From the NCBI GenBank assembly GCA_900471605.1, contig UCEY01000031.1:62001-126000 (forward strand): a stretch of DNA of 64,000 nt, written 5' to 3'. Under the pieces are notes generated by a model. That model did not search any database, was not told the origin of the DNA, and saw only the letters and a list, made by a program, of their open reading frames with translations. Shown here in pieces: positions 35,920 to 43,700 of the stretch (position 1 is the stretch's first letter; every line of letters begins with the position of its first letter). This DNA comes from Hyphomicrobiales bacterium (GTDB lineage Bacteria; Pseudomonadota; Alphaproteobacteria; Rhizobiales; Rhizobiaceae). A program made the position numbers and the translations under genes.

Positions 35920-36483
35920 CTATGCCGGCAGAAGCCCTTTCGCCTGATAGGTTTCGATCAGCGTGTCAAACAAGGATATGTCCGAGCGGCTTCTCGCCAT
36001 GAGCTGAGCCCCGGCGACCGCCGCAAAGATCGCGCGTGCCTGCGCCGCACTGTTATCCAGACTCGCCGCACCGGCGGCGACAAGCACCTTGCTGATCCAG
36101 GCGATGTTGACGTCGGCAAAGGTCCGGACCTCTGCCGTCACCTCATCGGGAAGATCATCATGTTCCGCCGACATGAAGCTGCAGAGGCAAAGCCGATGTT
36201 CGCTCTCAAGCGATCTTCGAAAGATTTTGGGATATTCGCGTAAGGCGCTGATCGGATCGGCAGTCTCGTTGAGCAAGGTCTCGAGCTCGCTTTCGGTATC
36301 TTCCCAGTAGCGCCGCGCGACAGCGGCACCGAGACCGGCCTTGCTGGGGAAGTGGTGGTAGATGCTCGCCGCCTTGATCCCGACCTGGTCTGCGAGATCG
36401 CGGTAATTTAGCCCACCATAACCATGTGCCTGAGCGATCCGCCGGGCAGTCGCCAGGATCGCTTCCTTTGAATTCGTCGTCAT
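35920..36483 (-). CDS. TetR/AcrR-family transcriptional regulator, copy 2
   Basis: A 187-residue regulator with an N-terminal helix-turn-helix (LNYRDLADQVGIKAASIYHH) followed by a helical ligand domain. Divergent from the amidase gene across 147 bp that contain two related CTAACG-CGACAG sites. It therefore most likely represses the amidase gene and itself. Confidence 0.9.
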   Translation of the reverse strand: MTTNSKEAILATARRIAQAHGYGGLNYRDLADQVGIKAASIYHHFPSKAGLGAAVARRYWEDTESELETLLNETADPISALREYPKIFRRSLESEHRLCLCSFMSAEHDDLPDEVTAEVRTFADVNIAWISKVLVAAGAASLDNSAAQARAIFAAVAGAQLMARSRSDISLFDTLIETYQAKGLLPA

Positions 36484-36515
36484 CTCAATGCCTGAACAAT
36501 CGGGCGATCGTCGCC

Positions 36516-36529
36516 CTGTCGAACGTTAG
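36516..36529. promoter_or_regulatory. Candidate TetR operator A
   Basis: CTGTCGAACGTTAG, whose reverse complement matches 12 of 14 bases of the site at 36570. It lies in the divergent TetR/amidase region, nearer the TetR start. Confidence 0.5.
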
Positions 36530-36569
36530 ATAGGGCTTGACGGGCAAAAAAGAAAGGGATTAGATCGCC

Positions 36570-36583
36570 CTAACGAACGACAG
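36570..36583. promoter_or_regulatory. Candidate TetR operator B
   Basis: CTAACGAACGACAG is an imperfect palindrome (CTAACG facing CGACAG) and is the inverted counterpart of the site at 36516, 54 bp away. It lies 47 bp before the amidase start codon. Confidence 0.5.
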
Positions 36584-36630
36584 GTAGGGGAAACTGCCGG
36601 TTGGATATGAGGCAGACAAGAGAGAAAGTC

Positions 36631-38037
36631 ATGAGCCAGAACATCATCTACGCCGATGCGACCAAACTCGCTGAACTGATCCGCAGCCGCGAGGTCTCGT
36701 CGGTCGAGGTCGTCAAGGCCCATCTGGACCGCATCCAGGCGGTGGACCCGAAGATCAACGCGATCGTCACGCTCGCCGGTGATGCTCTGGAAAGGGCCGA
36801 GGCGGCTGACGCCGCGGTCCGCGCGGGGGACGAGCTCGGGGTCCTTCACGGCGTGCCGTTCACGGTCAAGGACTCGATCGATACCGCCGGTGTGCCGACA
36901 CAGCGCGGCTCGCCGATCTTCAAGGGCCGCACGCCCGATGCCGACGCCACCAGCGTCGCGCGGATGAAGAAGGCCGGCGGCATCCTGCTCGCCAAGACCA
37001 ATCTTCCCGAATTCTCCTACTGGATCGAAAGCGACAATCTCCTTACCGGCCGCTCGAACAATCCCTGGGATCTGACCCGGACGCCAGGCGGTTCCAGCGG
37101 CGGCGAGTCGGCCGCGATCGCGGCGGGCATGTCGCCGATCGGCCTCGGCACCGACCTCGCCATCTCGGTGCGCGGCCCGGCGGCCCAGACCGGTATTTCG
37201 TCGATCAAGGCAACGCATGGCCGTGTCCCGATGACGGGCATTTATCCGCGCGCACCCCGCCGCTTCTGGCATGTTGGTCCGATGGCCCGCAGCATCCGCG
37301 ACCTGGCGCTCGCCTTCTCGCAGCTTGCCGGTCCGGACGGCCAAGACGCCTTCGCCACGAGTACGGTCCGGTTCGACGCCGGCATCGGCCGCCAGCCTTA
37401 TCGGCAGCTTCGCGTGGGCTGGCTGGTCGAGCCGGGCTTCGGACCGATCGACCCCGAGGTTGCAAAGGTGGTCGAAGAGGCTGCCGAAGCGCTCAAGAGC
37501 CTCGGAGTGCATGTCGAGCCGGTGCGTATTCCCGCGCTCGAGAAGGACTTCGCGCTTGACGTGTTCAACCGCATCCACGTGATGGAGATGAAGCGGGCCT
37601 TCGCGGAGGCAACCGCCGGCCACGAAGACCAGATGTACAAGATGTCCAGGACGATGCTGTCGCTGCCCGACACCTCGATGGCGGACTTCGTCGAGGCCGA
37701 GCAGGCGGCGGAGCGCCTCCGGGATGGCTTTGCCGAGTATTTCCAGAGGTTCGATGCACTGATCACGCCGGTGCTGCCGCTCCCCGCCCACAAGCACGGC
37801 CAGGAGGAGTTCGTCATCAATGGCCGAACGGTCGACGCCACTTACTTGCAGGGTGCGACCGTGCCGCTCAACGTCACGGGCTTGCCGGGGATTTCGATGC
37901 GGTTCGGCACGAGCAAGGAAGGCATGCCGATCAACGTCCAGGTCGTCGGCAGCTGGCTGGCGGAATCGACGATCCTGGCGGTCGCGACACAATTGGAAAG
38001 CATCAGCACTGTCCGAGAGATGCGCCCGGAGCTTTGA
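36631..38037 (+). CDS. Amidase-signature-family hydrolase
   Basis: A 468-residue enzyme of the Ser-cisSer-Lys amidase family. The catalytic lysine is in PFTVKDSID, and the glycine/serine loop is TPGGSSGGESAAIAAG. The expected GTDLAISVRGPA segment carries the bridging serine. These enzymes hydrolyse amides, but many, like this one, have no assignable substrate; GatA function is unlikely outside a gatCAB context. The ATG at 36631 has an AGAGAAAG site. It ends 26 bp from the convergent DUF2274 gene that closes the ICE transfer core. Confidence 0.85.
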   Translation: MSQNIIYADATKLAELIRSREVSSVEVVKAHLDRIQAVDPKINAIVTLAGDALERAEAADAAVRAGDELGVLHGVPFTVKDSIDTAGVPTQRGSPIFKGRTPDADATSVARMKKAGGILLAKTNLPEFSYWIESDNLLTGRSNNPWDLTRTPGGSSGGESAAIAAGMSPIGLGTDLAISVRGPAAQTGISSIKATHGRVPMTGIYPRAPRRFWHVGPMARSIRDLALAFSQLAGPDGQDAFATSTVRFDAGIGRQPYRQLRVGWLVEPGFGPIDPEVAKVVEEAAEALKSLGVHVEPVRIPALEKDFALDVFNRIHVMEMKRAFAEATAGHEDQMYKMSRTMLSLPDTSMADFVEAEQAAERLRDGFAEYFQRFDALITPVLPLPAHKHGQEEFVINGRTVDATYLQGATVPLNVTGLPGISMRFGTSKEGMPINVQVVGSWLAESTILAVATQLESISTVREMRPEL

Positions 38038-38063
38038 CGAAGACGAGTTGGCGGCCGGCTGCG

Positions 38064-38294
38064 CTATTCAGTTGTTGGGGTTGTCCGGCGTGCCTTGGCA
38101 AACCCACGATCGGTGGCGATGAAGCGCTGGATCATCGGGGCGATGAGCTTTGCTGGATCGCTGACCGGCTGACCGGTCTCCCGCGCTAGGACCTCGGCAT
38201 AATCGGCGAGATCCCGGTGCAGCGGCGCCGGTAGCTCGACCGTCACCTTGATCGGCTTGTCGTCGGCGATCGCGCCGAGCTTCAGCTTGGTCAT
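38064..38294 (-). CDS. DUF2274-domain protein (end of trb cluster)
   Basis: A 76-residue protein that ends the transfer operon, one base after the trbI stop. DUF2274 genes are found right after trbI in many proteobacterial ICEs of this type. The sequence LPAPLHRDLADYAEVLARET resembles the helices of a ribbon-helix-helix protein, so DNA binding is possible. Role unproven. Confidence 0.85.
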   Translation of the reverse strand: MTKLKLGAIADDKPIKVTVELPAPLHRDLADYAEVLARETGQPVSDPAKLIAPMIQRFIATDRGFAKARRTTPTTE

Positions 38295-38295
38295 C

Positions 38296-39504
38296 TTACG
38301 CTCCGTAGGATTCGAGGATCAGATCGCGCGTGACGATCACCCGGACGGGGAAGCCTGGACGGATCGTGAGCGTCGGAGCGATGTTGAGCTGGCGGCAGAT
38401 GATCTGCTGGCCCGCATCGTTGATCGTGTCCTGACCGCCGTTGCGGATCGCCTGAATCAGTCGGTCGTCATCGTTGGTGGCCAGTTCGGCGCCGACGCTG
38501 AGAAGCGTCGAGAGGCCGGCGGCCTTCGCCAGATCCCACCAGTGGTAATCGACGCCATCCTGAAGACCGGCATAACCCTCCGCGTCGGCGCCTGGCTGGC
38601 GCTCCAGCACGATCGAGCGGCCGTTCGGGAAGATCAGCCGATTCCACACGAGCAGGACGCGGCTTTGACCGAACTGCACGTTGTTGTCGTACTGCCCGAT
38701 GACGCGCGTGCCCTGCGGGATGAGGAGAATTCGCCCGGTCGGGCTGTCGTAGATGTTTTCCGTCACCTGGGCGGTGATTTGTCCGGGCAGATCGCTGCGG
38801 ATGCCGGTGATGAGCGCAGCGGAGATCACCGCGCCTGCCTGCAGGACGTTCGGTGAGGCCGGAGCCGCGACGCGATCGGCTGCGACGGTGCGGCGATCGA
38901 CGGGTGCATTGAGGAAGGCTTGCTGGCGCTCCTGGGCGGTCGGGGTCGCCGGTGGTGGCGCAAGGCCGAGGCTGGTGAGGTCTGGCTGGACCGGCGTCGG
39001 CTGGTTCGTGGCGACCGGCGCGGCATTGCGCGCCTCGGCCGCCGCGAAGAGACGGCTGGTACGGGCGGTTTCGATCTCCTGCAGCCGGCGCTGCTCCTCG
39101 GCGCTAAGACCAGGCTGCGGTTGAGCGACGCCGGATGTCGGCACGGGTTGGCCGCGGTTCTGAGCGCTGACGATCGGTCGCCCGAGGTCGCCGGGTAGCG
39201 GCGGGCCGAGCTGCGGCACGCCGCTATAGTCGCGGGGCAGCCCCTGGAGGCCATCCGCCGTGTTGCGGTTGTCGGTCGAATAAAGCGCCTCCGGCGCTCG
39301 GCCGCTGCTGCGGGTCTGGAGCGCATAGACCAGCGCACCGCCGATCCCGAGGCTGGTGACCAGGCCGAGCCCGGCGAGCACCTTGCGGGACAGCCGCGTC
39401 ACGCGCGGCGCATCCGCCCGCAGCCGCATCGGCGCCCGAAGCGGCAGCGCCGATGCGGTCAACGGCGCGGCCGCGTCCTCTCCCTCGTTCCGGTCTTCGC
39501 TCAC
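38296..39504 (-). CDS. trbI: Conjugal transfer protein TrbI (VirB10-like)
   Basis: A 402-residue core-complex protein spanning inner and outer membranes. One N-terminal membrane helix (LAGLGLVTSLGIGGALVYAL, near residues 43-62) is followed by a Pro/Gln-rich periplasmic linker and a C-terminal VirB10/TrbI domain (AALITGIRSDLPGQITAQVT, then LLIPQGTRVIGQYDN). Its start overlaps the trbG stop as ATGA. Confidence 0.93.
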   Translation of the reverse strand: MSEDRNEGEDAAAPLTASALPLRAPMRLRADAPRVTRLSRKVLAGLGLVTSLGIGGALVYALQTRSSGRAPEALYSTDNRNTADGLQGLPRDYSGVPQLGPPLPGDLGRPIVSAQNRGQPVPTSGVAQPQPGLSAEEQRRLQEIETARTSRLFAAAEARNAAPVATNQPTPVQPDLTSLGLAPPPATPTAQERQQAFLNAPVDRRTVAADRVAAPASPNVLQAGAVISAALITGIRSDLPGQITAQVTENIYDSPTGRILLIPQGTRVIGQYDNNVQFGQSRVLLVWNRLIFPNGRSIVLERQPGADAEGYAGLQDGVDYHWWDLAKAAGLSTLLSVGAELATNDDDRLIQAIRNGGQDTINDAGQQIICRQLNIAPTLTIRPGFPVRVIVTRDLILESYGA

Positions 39505-40529
39505 GACGCCGGCCTCCCGTCTGTGCGGGTAATCCGGACACGCTTCTGATTGTCGCCCGAGCCGAAGCGCAGCTCGGCGGCGGCAAACAGCCGGTCGACG
39601 ATCATGTAGTTGTTGCGGACGCGGTAGTTGACCAGATCCGATGTCGTGCCTTCGGCGCCGACGACGAAGAGCGGCGGCATCTCGCCCTGGCCGATGCCCC
39701 GCGGGAACTCGATGAACACCTGCCGGCCGTCGTCATAGGCGCGCAGCGGCCGCCATGCGGCGCGGTCGCCGGTCACGTCATAGCGGAAATTCAGCCGCGA
39801 GAGATCGACCCCGGTGGCTACCGGCTGGGTGGCCTGCGCCTCGGCGTTCTGGCGGCGCAGCGCGATGAGCTGGTCCTGCGGATACTGCCAGGAGACGGAG
39901 GCCATGTAGGTCCGCTCGGTCGAGCGCAGCTCCATATGATAGGTTCGTAGATTGGTGTTGATGACGAGATTGGTCATCAGATCCGCGCGCGTGGGCTTCA
40001 CCAGGATGTGGACCTGGAGCGTCGCGCCCGCGCCGCTTTGCGTGTCGCCTATAATCCAGCGAACGGTGTCGCCCGCAGCCACGGGGCCGGAGCCGACGAG
40101 CTGCTCGCCGGGCTGGAGCGCGATGTCGGTGATCTGCCCAACGGCGGTGTAGACCTGATAGAGCGCCCCTTGCGTGAAGGGATAGACCTGCATCGAGTTG
40201 ATGAAGCCGTCGCGCACCGGCTGAATGCGGGCGGCGGCGTTGGCCTGGTTGACGCGCGCGGTGGGATCGGCCGGCTCCGGAGCGCGGCGAGATTCCTCGA
40301 CCGGCTTCATCTGACCGGGCAGCGGCAGCGGTCGCGGCAGCTCGACGACCCGGACCGGCGCGGGAGGATCGACGGTCTGCACGGCGGCCGGAGCATCGTC
40401 GTAGCTGATTTCCGGCGGCGGCGTCGTGGTGGCGCAGCCGGCCAGCGCCGTCGCCCAGAGCAGCAAAGCCGCGAATGTGTGAATGCGTAAAGCCGGCCCT
40501 CCGGCTTTACGGAAATACGGCTTTGTCAT
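39501..40529 (-). CDS. trbG: Conjugal transfer protein TrbG (VirB9-like)
   Basis: A 342-residue outer-membrane core protein with a lipoprotein-type signal: LLLWATALAGC puts the lipobox cysteine at about residue 32. The VirB9/CagX-type C-terminal domain follows (NFRYDVTGDRAAWRPLRAYD, then FIEFPRGIGQGEMPPLFVVG). The start at 40529 overlaps the trbF stop as ATGA; a longer frame from 40550 is unlikely. Confidence 0.92.
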   Translation of the reverse strand: MTKPYFRKAGGPALRIHTFAALLLWATALAGCATTTPPPEISYDDAPAAVQTVDPPAPVRVVELPRPLPLPGQMKPVEESRRAPEPADPTARVNQANAAARIQPVRDGFINSMQVYPFTQGALYQVYTAVGQITDIALQPGEQLVGSGPVAAGDTVRWIIGDTQSGAGATLQVHILVKPTRADLMTNLVINTNLRTYHMELRSTERTYMASVSWQYPQDQLIALRRQNAEAQATQPVATGVDLSRLNFRYDVTGDRAAWRPLRAYDDGRQVFIEFPRGIGQGEMPPLFVVGAEGTTSDLVNYRVRNNYMIVDRLFAAAELRFGSGDNQKRVRITRTDGRPAS

Positions 40530-41209
40530 TGCCCCAGCTCCCGTGACCATGAGATTGCGTTGACGTAGATCCCCAAGGGATTGGCCCGCAGCCGGTCGGC
40601 ATTGCGGGGAATCTGTACGACGATCGTGAGGATCGCGGTCCAGCGTGTGGTGTCGGCGAGCTGGCCGTTCTCATAGCGGCGCTCCGTCCAGGCGACGCGG
40701 AACGAGTCCGGCGACGCACGGATGACGCTCGAGACGTCGACGGCGATCTGCTGGCGGCCGACCTTGGTGAAGGGATCGTTCGAGCGCGCGTAATCGTTGA
40801 GTGCGGCCGCGCCGCGATCTGTCGTGAAGTCGTAGGCGCGTAGCCAGTTCTGGCGGACGATGATCGCGTCGGCTGGGATCGAGCGGACCTGCTCGATGAA
40901 GCGCGCCAGGTGAAAGGCGATCTGCGGATCGGTCGGCTGATAGTCGGCGGTTGCCGGCGCAATCGCTTGGGCTTGGCCGAGGCGATCGGTCTGCACCACC
41001 CATGGCACGACGGTTCCCCGAGCTGACTGCCAGACCAGCGCAGCGGCGAAGCCGGCGCTGAGGAACAGCGATCCGAAGGCCATATAGCGCCAGTTCCTCG
41101 CCTGGACGCGGGCCGAGCCGATGCGGTCGTCCCAAACCTGGGCGGCGCGCTGATAAGGGGTCTCGGGATCGGGAGCCTTTCCGTAATGCGTAGAGGGTCT
41201 TCGGAACAT
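40526..41209 (-). CDS. trbF: Conjugal transfer protein TrbF (VirB8-like)
   Basis: A 227-residue inner-membrane protein. A short cytoplasmic N-terminus precedes one membrane helix (MAFGSLFLSAGFAAALVW, near residues 43-60), followed by a periplasmic NTF2-like VirB8 domain (FTTDRGAAALNDYARSNDPF). It scaffolds the type IV secretion complex. Adjoins trbL by an overlapping stop/start. Confidence 0.92.
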   Translation of the reverse strand: MFRRPSTHYGKAPDPETPYQRAAQVWDDRIGSARVQARNWRYMAFGSLFLSAGFAAALVWQSARGTVVPWVVQTDRLGQAQAIAPATADYQPTDPQIAFHLARFIEQVRSIPADAIIVRQNWLRAYDFTTDRGAAALNDYARSNDPFTKVGRQQIAVDVSSVIRASPDSFRVAWTERRYENGQLADTTRWTAILTIVVQIPRNADRLRANPLGIYVNAISWSRELGQ

Positions 41210-42564
41210 CAGCGGTCGCTTTCAGAGAGGTTGATGGAAGAGCCGCCGCCATGGCTGTCGCCGCTGCGGACGGCATGGACGGTCGTGGAAACGGCGTGGC
41301 TCATCTGCTGGGAGCGTTTCATGCGCTGGGCCCAGGCGGGCGGCGTGCTTGAATTGCCGGCGGCGGGCGCGGCCTCGTCTGAGCCGCCGCCGATGGTGCC
41401 TATGGTCGAGGAGCCGCCGGTCGCCTCGAAGGCGGACTTGGCGCCCTCCGAGAAGCTGGAGCGCATGCTTTCGGTCGAGCGTTCAGCGGCGCGGCGGAGC
41501 GGCGATGTTGCAGAGGAACCGACGGCCCGGGCGACGCCGCCCAGGCCACTGGCCACACCCGAGGCGCCCGACTGCCCTGCGGCGCCCAGGCTGTAGGCGG
41601 TGGAGGCACCGCCCGCGAGAGCGGCGCCCCCGCGAGCGGCGGCGGCCGCGCCTCCTGCCAGCGCGGCTCCCCCGGACGCGACCGCTCCAACCGTGGCGGC
41701 GCCTGCGGCGACCATGCCGCCCGCTGCTAGGCCGGTTCCGATGGCAGCGCCTGCGCCGAGCTGGGGTCCGCCGGAGACGAGACCGTTGGCGATGCCCGGG
41801 CCGAAGATGCCAAGACCGAGCAGCGTCAGCGCTGCGAGCACGATGGCCATGGCCTGGTCGATGGTGGGTGTCGCCCCGCCGAAGCCGGCGGTGAATTCAG
41901 AAAACAGGCTCGACCCGATGCCGATGATGACGCCGAGAACGAGCACCTTGATACCGGAGGAGATGACGTTGCCGAGCACGCGCTCGGCCATGAATGCCGA
42001 CTTGCCGAACAGCCCGAACGGGATGAGCACGAAGCCCGCCAGCGTGGTGAGCTTGAATTCGATCAGCGTTACGAAGAGCTGGATCGCGAGGATGAAGAAG
42101 GCCAGCAACACGAGCGCCCAGGCGAGCAGCATCACCGCGATCTGAATAAAGTTCTCGAAGAAACTCCAGTAACCCATGAGATCGGATATGGAATCGAGCA
42201 GCGGCCTGCCGGCGTCGAGCCCTGTCTGGGCGACGCGGCCGGGCCGCATCATGTCGGCGACGGTGAAGCCAGTGCCGGAGGCTTTCAGGCCGAGGCCCGC
42301 AAAGCTCTCGAAGATGATGCGGGCCAGGTTGTTCCAGTTGCCGATGAGGTAGGCGAAAACGCCGACGAACAGCGTCTTCTTCACCAGGCGCGCCATGATG
42401 TCTTCGTCCGCGCCCCAGCTCCAGAACAGCGCGGCGAGCGTGACGTCGATCACGATCAACGTCGTGGCGATGAACGCCACTTCGCCGGAGAGAAGCCCGA
42501 ACCCGCCGTCGATGTAGCGGGTGAAAACTTCCAGGAAGTGGTCGATGACGCCGGTGCCGCCCAT
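41209..42564 (-). CDS. trbL: Conjugal transfer protein TrbL (VirB6-like)
   Basis: A 451-residue polytopic inner-membrane protein with a TrbL/VirB6 core of several hydrophobic helices (such as IAVMLLAWALVLLAFFILAI). It has a long Ala/Gly-rich C-terminal tail that ends in a charged, serine-rich segment. The N-terminal DHFLEVFTRYIDGGFGLLSG is typical. It is expected to form part of the inner-membrane channel. Confidence 0.92.
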   Translation of the reverse strand: MGGTGVIDHFLEVFTRYIDGGFGLLSGEVAFIATTLIVIDVTLAALFWSWGADEDIMARLVKKTLFVGVFAYLIGNWNNLARIIFESFAGLGLKASGTGFTVADMMRPGRVAQTGLDAGRPLLDSISDLMGYWSFFENFIQIAVMLLAWALVLLAFFILAIQLFVTLIEFKLTTLAGFVLIPFGLFGKSAFMAERVLGNVISSGIKVLVLGVIIGIGSSLFSEFTAGFGGATPTIDQAMAIVLAALTLLGLGIFGPGIANGLVSGGPQLGAGAAIGTGLAAGGMVAAGAATVGAVASGGAALAGGAAAAARGGAALAGGASTAYSLGAAGQSGASGVASGLGGVARAVGSSATSPLRRAAERSTESMRSSFSEGAKSAFEATGGSSTIGTIGGGSDEAAPAAGNSSTPPAWAQRMKRSQQMSHAVSTTVHAVRSGDSHGGGSSINLSESDR

Positions 42565-42568
42565 GATG

Positions 42569-42940
42569 TCAGCGAGCCTCGTTCGAGTGGGAGTCGACGG
42601 CCGGCACGGGTTCCTTGACGACGGGGTCGCGCGTGACCGGCTGATTCTGCGGGATGCCCTGTGGACCGGGCGCCTGCGGCACCGGCTGCGATGGCGCGAG
42701 GAAGCGGTCGCGGTTCTCGGCCCAGGTCTGCAGGCACCCGCTGTCGCTGGTGCCGGCCTCGCCGAGCCGCTGGCAGCGGCGCAGCTCCGCCTTCAGCGGA
42801 TCGGCTGCCGCTTCCGCGGGCACCGCGATGCTGCGGTAGATCGGCGGCTCATCCTTGCGGGCGAGTTCGATGGCGGTGGCGGTGACGGCGAAGGTCACGA
42901 AAAAGATGGCGCCGATGCGTGCGAGGATCTTTCCGTCCAT
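42569..42940 (-). CDS. Putative entry-exclusion protein TrbK-alt
   Basis: A 123-residue protein between trbJ and trbL. It has an N-terminal membrane segment (IGAIFFVTFAVTATAIEL), a charged region with two cysteines (CQRLGEAGTSDSGC), and a proline-rich end. Position and shape match the TrbK-alt proteins of this ICE group, which are proposed, not proven in general, to limit redundant transfer. Confidence 0.8.
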   Translation of the reverse strand: MDGKILARIGAIFFVTFAVTATAIELARKDEPPIYRSIAVPAEAAADPLKAELRRCQRLGEAGTSDSGCLQTWAENRDRFLAPSQPVPQAPGPQGIPQNQPVTRDPVVKEPVPAVDSHSNEAR

Positions 42941-42950
42941 CGTCGCGCCC

Positions 42951-43700
42951 TCAGTTGCCGTTCTGGAACATCTGCGCGTTGCCGGGCTGGTAGCCCGTCC
43001 CCGGCGTCAGGAAACGGCGGCGCTGTTCGCGGCCCTGTTCGGCGGCTGTCGCCTGTTCGGCGGACTGCATTGCCTGCGCACGGCCGTTCGCGGCGACGAC
43101 GGCCGTGAGGTCGGCGAGCTGCTGCGCCTGGAGCGCGAGGAGCTGGTTTCCGGCCTGCGTTGCCTGCAGCGCGCCGGTTGCGCCCTGACTCTGACCGACC
43201 AGAGCGGACATCTGCGAGCGGTTGGTGTCGATATTGCCGACAACGCCGGCCTGGACGCGCATGGCGTCCTGAAGGCCCGACACGGTGTTCTGCCAGCGCT
43301 CCTTCGCCTGGCCGACGAGCTGCTGGTCGGTCGCCGACATCGAGGCAGTCCCGTAGGTGGTGCGGAACGCCTGGTCGATGTTCTGGACGTCGTAGGCGAT
43401 GCGCTGCGCCTGCTGCAGAAGCTGTTGGGTGCGCTGGACCGACTGCTGGAGCGACGAGAACGGCAGACTCGCGAGGTTGCGGGCCTGATTGATCAGCGAG
43501 GTCGCCTGGTTCTGGAGCGAGGTGATCTGGTTGTTGATCTGCTCCAGCGAACGCGCCGCCGTCAGGACGTTTTGGACGTAGTTCGTCGGGTCGTAGACGA
43601 TCCATTGCGCCGAGGCCGGCGCGATCAGCACCGGCGACGCAGACAAAGGAATGGCGAGGACGGCGGCGGTGATCGCCGCGCGGGGAATGCGCAGTTTCAT
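42951..43700 (-). CDS. trbJ: Conjugal transfer protein TrbJ (VirB5-like)
   Basis: A 249-residue secreted pilus-associated protein. A signal peptide precedes the conserved mature start QWIVYDPTNYVQNVLTAARS. Long Gln/Ala-rich helices follow, predicted coiled-coil. The ATG at 43700 overlaps the trbE stop as ATGA; the frame remains open upstream within trbE but that part is not coding. Confidence 0.92.
   Translation of the reverse strand: MKLRIPRAAITAAVLAIPLSASPVLIAPASAQWIVYDPTNYVQNVLTAARSLEQINNQITSLQNQATSLINQARNLASLPFSSLQQSVQRTQQLLQQAQRIAYDVQNIDQAFRTTYGTASMSATDQQLVGQAKERWQNTVSGLQDAMRVQAGVVGNIDTNRSQMSALVGQSQGATGALQATQAGNQLLALQAQQLADLTAVVAANGRAQAMQSAEQATAAEQGREQRRRFLTPGTGYQPGNAQMFQNGN

Noticed and set aside
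38050-38064. An ICE attachment site at the amidase/DUF2274 junction
   Set aside because: No tRNA 3' end, integrase or direct repeat can be seen there, so the junction is only the end of the conserved core, not a proven element boundary.
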